Below, in pieces: positions 60,307 to 64,000 of a stretch of DNA of 64,000 bases (positions within the stretch are counted from its first letter, which is position 1; each line of letters starts with the position of its first letter). The stretch spans positions 186,001-250,000 of the forward strand of contig NZ_BMOQ01000005.1 in NCBI RefSeq assembly GCF_014647155.1, written 5' to 3'. The DNA is from Halarchaeum nitratireducens. Its GTDB lineage: Archaea > Halobacteriota > Halobacteria > Halobacteriales > Halobacteriaceae. The notes beneath the pieces are model-generated. The model saw only the letters and a list, made by a program, of their open reading frames with translations. It was not told where the DNA came from and searched no databases. The position numbers were made by a program, and so were the translations under genes.

Positions 60307-62070
60307 TCAGTCGGCCGCGTTCCGCTCGGCGTCGTCCGCGTCTTCCTCACCGCCGTCGGCGAGCATCGTCTGTCGCTTCCCCTCGTACCACTTCCACTCG
60401 TTGCTGAACTGATCGGACTGCTTGAGGTTCCACGGGTCGCCGGAGTCGACTCGCTTACCGTACAGCGCCGACTGCCAGATGTTCCAGACGAAGGCGACCA
60501 CGCCGAACGTCATGATGAACGCACCGACGGTGGCGACGGCGTGCCAGGTCATGAACTTCGGCAGGTACGTCGCGTACCGGCGGGGCATCCCGCCGTAGCC
60601 GAGGATCAGCATGGCGATGAACGTGACGTTCCCGCCGATGATGGAGAGCCAGAAGTGCCAGAGCGCGAGGCGCCGGTCGTACATCCGACCCGTCATGATC
60701 GGGAACCAGTAGTACATCGCCGCGAAGAGCGCGAAGCCGATCGCGCCGAAGACGATGAAGTGGAAGTGCCCGACGACGTAGTAGGTGTCCTGCATCACGA
60801 GGTCGAACGGGACGGCGGCGAGGAAGACGCCGGTGACGCCGCCGATGATGAAGTTCTGGACGAAACCGACCGAGAACAGCATCGGTGCGGTCATCCGCAG
60901 CTTCCCGTTCCACAGCGTCGTGATCCAGTTGAACACCTTCACCGCGGAGGGTATCCCGATCGCCAACGAGATCGCCATGAACGAGGCGGTGAGTCGCGGG
61001 TTCATCCCCGTCGTGAACATGTGGTGCGCCCACACGCCGAAGGAGAGGATGCCGATGGCGAGCGTCGAGTAGACGATGAACTTGAACCCGAAGAGCTTGC
61101 GGCCCGCGAACTTCGGGAGGATGAGACTAACGAGCCCCATCGGCGGCAGGACGAGGATGTACACCTCCGGATGGCCGAAGAACCAGAAGAGGTGCTGCCA
61201 GAGCATCGCGCCCCCACCTTCGCCGGCGAAGAACATCGTCCCGAAGTTCCGATCGAGCAGCAGCATCGTGACCGCGGCGGTCAGGATCGGGAAGGCGAAC
61301 AGGATGAGCCCACCCTGCGTGAGGATCGTCCAGCTGAAGATGTCGAGCTTGCTCCACGGGACGTTCACGCTGTCGCGCTCGGCGACGATGGTGGCGATGA
61401 AGTTGATCGCGCCCATCGTCGTCGAGAACCCGGAGAGGTGGAACCCAAGGAGGAAGACGTCGACGCCCGTCCCCTGCATCGTGCTGGAGAGGGGCGTGTA
61501 GAGCGTCCAGCTCGTCTTCGCGGCCTGGATGTCGATTCCGACGAGCGGCAGGAAGAAGCCCGCCCACATCAGGATCGTGGCGAACGGGAGGATCCAGAAC
61601 GCGATGGCGTTGATCCGTGGGAACGCCATGTCGTCGGCGTCGACGAGCAGCGGCACCATGTAGTTCGCGAAGCCGAAGATGAGCGGGGCGGCGAACAGGA
61701 ACAGCATCGTGATGCCGTGCGTGGTGAGCAGGGCGTTGTAGAGCCCGACCCCGCCGAACGAGGCCAAGAAGTCCATCCCCGGCGTCGTGAGCTCGACGCG
61801 CATGAGCATCGCCGTGATCCCGCCCCAGGCGAACGCGACGATGCCGAAGAGCGAGTAGAGGATGCCGAGGTCCTTGTGGTCAACGGTGGTGAGCCACCGA
61901 GTCAGTCCAGCCGGTTTCTCTTCGTGCCCGTGCCCGGTGCTTTCGCCGTAGCCGCCCCCGCCGACAGGCGTGTACGCCTGCCAGTCTTCGAGGCGGGTCA
62001 GCCACCCCGCCACGACCAGGAGCAGCAGCCCCATCAGCACCGAGAATACGAGTTCGGGGGAGACTGCCAT
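60307..62070 (-). CDS. coxA: Heme-copper oxidase (cytochrome c oxidase-type) subunit I
   Basis: A 587-residue catalytic subunit with 12-13 helices. H118 and H437 bind the low-spin heme, H435 the high-spin heme, and CuB is held by H300, H349 and H350. HPEVY (300-304) supplies the His-Tyr crosslink and the Glu of the D-channel, which places it in the A1 subtype. An N-terminal extra helix of about 60 residues precedes the core, as in other haloarchaeal subunits. The ATG has CTTTACC about 20-27 bases upstream on the minus strand. It closes the cox cluster. Confidence 0.97.
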   Translation of the reverse strand: MAVSPELVFSVLMGLLLLVVAGWLTRLEDWQAYTPVGGGGYGESTGHGHEEKPAGLTRWLTTVDHKDLGILYSLFGIVAFAWGGITAMLMRVELTTPGMDFLASFGGVGLYNALLTTHGITMLFLFAAPLIFGFANYMVPLLVDADDMAFPRINAIAFWILPFATILMWAGFFLPLVGIDIQAAKTSWTLYTPLSSTMQGTGVDVFLLGFHLSGFSTTMGAINFIATIVAERDSVNVPWSKLDIFSWTILTQGGLILFAFPILTAAVTMLLLDRNFGTMFFAGEGGGAMLWQHLFWFFGHPEVYILVLPPMGLVSLILPKFAGRKLFGFKFIVYSTLAIGILSFGVWAHHMFTTGMNPRLTASFMAISLAIGIPSAVKVFNWITTLWNGKLRMTAPMLFSVGFVQNFIIGGVTGVFLAAVPFDLVMQDTYYVVGHFHFIVFGAIGFALFAAMYYWFPIMTGRMYDRRLALWHFWLSIIGGNVTFIAMLILGYGGMPRRYATYLPKFMTWHAVATVGAFIMTFGVVAFVWNIWQSALYGKRVDSGDPWNLKQSDQFSNEWKWYEGKRQTMLADGGEEDADDAERNAAD

Positions 62071-62143
62071 GTTCGGCAGTGGGGGTCCCACGGTAAAGAA
62101 AGGTACGGGTTCGCCCGTCGCACGGCGACGAACTGTCCGCCGA

Positions 62144-62392
62144 TTACGGCCCGACTTCGATGTCTTCTTCCACCTCGATCCGGCGCGCGGCGGCGTACGT
62201 CAGGATCGAGAGTCCGATGAACGGGAGGACGAGCAGTGCGTACTGAAGCACGCGGCTGAACGTCGTGTCGTTCGCCCACGGGTTGACGACGAGGAAGACG
62301 GCCGCGAAGACGACGATCACGGCGAGCGGGATGATGTTCACCGCGATGTCGAGGAGGACCTCTTTTTCGAACACGCTGGATTTCGCCTTCAT
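62144..62392 (-). CDS. Small membrane protein in the cox cluster (DUF6684-like)
   Basis: An 82-residue protein with two helices (about residues 17-40 and 52-71) and an acidic tail. KEVLLDIAVNIIPLAVIVVFAAVF matches a family I recall as DUF6684, always near haloarchaeal oxidase genes. Function unknown; an assembly factor or accessory subunit is likely from location. A strong TATA box lies 25-33 bases ahead of its ATG, so it can be transcribed separately from coxC. Confidence 0.8.
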   Translation of the reverse strand: MKAKSSVFEKEVLLDIAVNIIPLAVIVVFAAVFLVVNPWANDTTFSRVLQYALLVLPFIGLSILTYAAARRIEVEEDIEVGP

Positions 62393-62416
62393 TGCGTGAG
62401 CGTGCGGTCCCCGAGC

Positions 62417-62425
62417 AAATATATG
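62417..62425 (-). promoter_or_regulatory. TATA box of the DUF6684-like gene
   Basis: On the minus strand CATATATTT lies 25-33 bases before the ATG at 62392. This is the best TATA match in the cox region. Confidence 0.55.
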
Positions 62426-62438
62426 TTGAGGGTTTCCC

Positions 62439-62795
62439 TCAGAGGTAGCCCCGCTCGTAGCAGCAGAACCCGACGGCGGCGAGGACCGCGATCCCGCCCG
62501 CGCCGGCGAGCGCGGCCCCGCGGTTGAACCGTCCGACGGTGAGGAGCGCGGCGCCGACCCCGCCGACGAACAGCCCGACACCGAGCGACGACGGCCACAG
62601 CGAGTCGACGTACCCGGACTCCCGGAGAATCCCGACGACGCTCGCCTCCAAGAGGAGGACGCCACCGACCCCGACGGGGAGGAGGTAGTTGCCGAGGAAC
62701 ACGCCGAACTCGGTGAGGACGAGTCCGAGCGCGACGAACACCGGCCACGGGCTCGCGCGAGTGTACTGTTCGCTCAGGCCCGGTTGCTCTTCCAT
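62439..62795 (-). CDS. Membrane protein in the cox cluster (DUF7541-like)
   Basis: A 118-residue protein with four predicted helices. The N-terminus MEEQPGLSEQYTRASPWPVFVALGL and the segment GILRESGYVDS are conserved in a haloarchaeal family I recall as DUF7541. It resembles the small subunit-IV-like proteins that accompany heme-copper oxidases. Function unproven. It lies between coxC and the DUF6684-like gene on the same strand. Confidence 0.8.
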   Translation of the reverse strand: MEEQPGLSEQYTRASPWPVFVALGLVLTEFGVFLGNYLLPVGVGGVLLLEASVVGILRESGYVDSLWPSSLGVGLFVGGVGAALLTVGRFNRGAALAGAGGIAVLAAVGFCCYERGYL

Positions 62796-62850
62796 ACCGA
62801 TGCGTTGGGGCGCGGACGTAAGAAGCGTATCGCTCCGGGATCGCCGCGTC

Positions 62851-63717
62851 TCAGAAGGGACTGAACTCCGTCCCGAAGACGGAGCCGATGTAGACGACGG
62901 CGACGAGGAACAGCCAGATGGCGTCGACGAAGTGCCAGTACCACGAGACGGTCGTGACGGAGACGTGCCGATCGGCGTCGTAGTGCCCGCGAAGCCCGCG
63001 CACGAGGAGGATGGCGAGCAGGAGTGCGCCGAAGGACACGTGGATCCCGTGGATGCCGGTGAGCCCGAAGAAGCCGCTGGCGAAGACCCCAGAGGTGAGA
63101 GTGAATCCCTCGTGGACGATGAACTCGTAGTACTCGTAGATCTGCCCCCCGATGAAGACGATCCCGCAGAGCAAGGTGACGAGGAGCCCCTGTACGAACC
63201 GCTGGTGGTTCCCCTTCTGGAGGTGGCCCTCGGCCCAGTGGATGGTGAAACTGGAGAACACGAGCAGGACCGTGTTGATCACGAGGACGCTCGTGAGGAT
63301 GCCGCTCTCGGGGAGGTATTCGGTGTGCCAGCCACCGGTGCGGATGAAGAAGTAGTACGCGAACCCGGCGCCGAACGTGGCGATGTCGGTCCCGAGGAAC
63401 AGCAACATCCCGAGGCGGAGCGACGCGCCGCCGTTGTGCGAGCCCCGGTCCCAGAAGTCGACGACGAACGCCTGATAGATCCAGCCGAACATCCCGAGGA
63501 TCGTGACGGCCCAGCCCGCGACGAACGCACCGAGGCCGACGCTCGACGAGACGAGGTCAGTACCGCGTCCGATCACGTAGAGCGATGCGCCGGTGTAGAC
63601 GACCAAGAGCCCGATGGCCGTGACGAACGGCCACCAGCTCGCCTCGCCGTAGCCGCGCGGCCAGTCGCGGACGGCGGGCAAGAAGTGTCCGTGGTCTTCG
63701 CTTTCCTCCGTAGCCAT
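62851..63717 (-). CDS. coxC: Heme-copper oxidase subunit III
   Basis: A 288-residue membrane subunit with seven helices. SLRLGMLLFLGTDIATFGAGFAYYFFIRTG, HLQKGNHQRFVQGLLVTLLCGIVFIGGQIYEY, and the closing WYWHFVDAIWLFLVAVVYIG are diagnostic of CoxC. The conserved Glu/Asp residues lining the lipid cavity are present. TTTTTTATCG lies about 22-31 bases before the ATG on the minus strand. Confidence 0.95.
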   Translation of the reverse strand: MATEESEDHGHFLPAVRDWPRGYGEASWWPFVTAIGLLVVYTGASLYVIGRGTDLVSSSVGLGAFVAGWAVTILGMFGWIYQAFVVDFWDRGSHNGGASLRLGMLLFLGTDIATFGAGFAYYFFIRTGGWHTEYLPESGILTSVLVINTVLLVFSSFTIHWAEGHLQKGNHQRFVQGLLVTLLCGIVFIGGQIYEYYEFIVHEGFTLTSGVFASGFFGLTGIHGIHVSFGALLLAILLVRGLRGHYDADRHVSVTTVSWYWHFVDAIWLFLVAVVYIGSVFGTEFSPF

Positions 63718-63832
63718 ATACTGGCGGGTAACGCGGGATACGATAAAAAACCTCCCAACTGGCTCCGCCGGCGACGTCGAGACCGATCGCTACGGACTCG
63801 GGTGGAAACGGTGAGAACGGAAGGGAGCGGCG

Positions 63833-64000
63833 TTAGACAGACGGGGCCGCGAGCGCTGCCGTCTCGTCGGTCGCCGTGGCGTTCATCGCGGTCTCGTTCG
63901 TGGCCGTCGCCGTCGCGTTCGAGGACTCGTCGCTACTCGATCCGCTCGCTTCTTCTCGGGCCTGTTGGGCCTGCTCGCTCGCCCACTGCTCGTATTCCGA
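63833..64000 (-). CDS. coxB: C-terminal end of heme-copper oxidase subunit II (partial)
   Basis: The last 55 codons of a gene cut by the right edge. SEYEQWASEQAQQAREEAS is the C-terminal helix that follows the CuA domain in CoxB, and an Asn-Ala-Thr-rich tail with N-x-T sequons continues it, suggesting the tail faces outside and may be glycosylated. The CuA site itself lies beyond the window. Its position ahead of coxC supports the identification. Confidence 0.72.
   Translation of the reverse strand, partial: SEYEQWASEQAQQAREEASGSSSDESSNATATATNETAMNATATDETAALAAPSV

Noticed and set aside
1-64000. Search for mobile elements, CRISPR arrays, toxin-antitoxin pairs and defence genes
   Set aside because: No transposase, integrase, Cas or restriction gene and no regular repeat-spacer array was seen; the gene content is mainly core metabolism and respiration.

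Overview
The window is chromosomal DNA of a halophilic archaeon (class Halobacteria). The evidence is the very high GC content, the strongly acidic proteins, a TFIIB-type initiation factor, TATA/BRE promoters about 25-30 bases ahead of start codons (mostly leaderless), a HalX-domain response regulator, two PGF-CTERM surface proteins, and an 11-gene Nuo operon lacking nuoEFG. GTG starts and 4-base ATGA/GTGA overlaps are common. The genus cannot be fixed from this; a Halobacterium/Halarchaeum-like organism is a guess.

Layout. 1-5.1 kb: a cut-off membrane protein coupled to a PGF-CTERM protein, a DUF2797 protein, a tandem universal stress protein, an SRAP/HMCES-type protein and an aspartoacylase-family enzyme. 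5.1-5.8 kb: the 5' remnant of a flippase-like gene followed by hairpin-rich, AT-richer non-coding DNA. 5.8-11.5 kb: a FilR1-type regulator, a small membrane protein, and an ABC cassette whose first permease is fused to a PrsW-like membrane protease. 11.5-13 kb: a transcription factor B gene behind several stacked TATA elements. 13-20 kb: DUF1684 protein, RtcA, a two-gene ABC exporter, PEP carboxylase and a divergent HalX regulator. 20-32 kb: a surface protein with FG-GAP-like repeats, a PanE-like reductase, an MFS transporter, M24 peptidase, thioesterase, phosphoglycolate phosphatase, PfkB kinase, an RNase-H-like exonuclease and a GGR-type flavoprotein. 32-38.8 kb: a Thr-rich PGF-CTERM protein, MscS channel, uracil-DNA glycosylase, two convergent winged-helix regulators sharing GGTAAC boxes, a heavy-metal chaperone, a TrkA/RCK channel, a RAD55-like ATPase and a DUF123 protein. 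38.8-44.1 kb: aspartate aminotransferase with lumazine synthase, an Agl23-type membrane protein, and purK-purE.

44.1-54.4 kb is the nuoA-B-CD-H-I-J1-J2-K-L-M-N operon. It is followed by a TrkA-N/DHH protein, a CBS-ParB protein, acetyl-CoA synthetase and a haloacid dehalogenase. 59.8-64 kb is a cytochrome oxidase cluster on the minus strand: coxB (partial), coxC, two small membrane proteins and coxA, plus flanking small membrane genes including a 28-residue microprotein. The right half therefore carries most of an aerobic respiratory chain: quinone-reducing complex I and an A1-type terminal oxidase, next to acetate activation.

No rRNA, tRNA, CRISPR array, insertion sequence or integrase was seen. 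The window is mainly core genome. The least conventional items are the ABC-PrsW fusion, the GGTAAC operator module, the CBS-ParB protein, the pilin-like/FG-GAP surface protein, the microprotein beside coxA, and the decayed locus near 5.1-5.8 kb.
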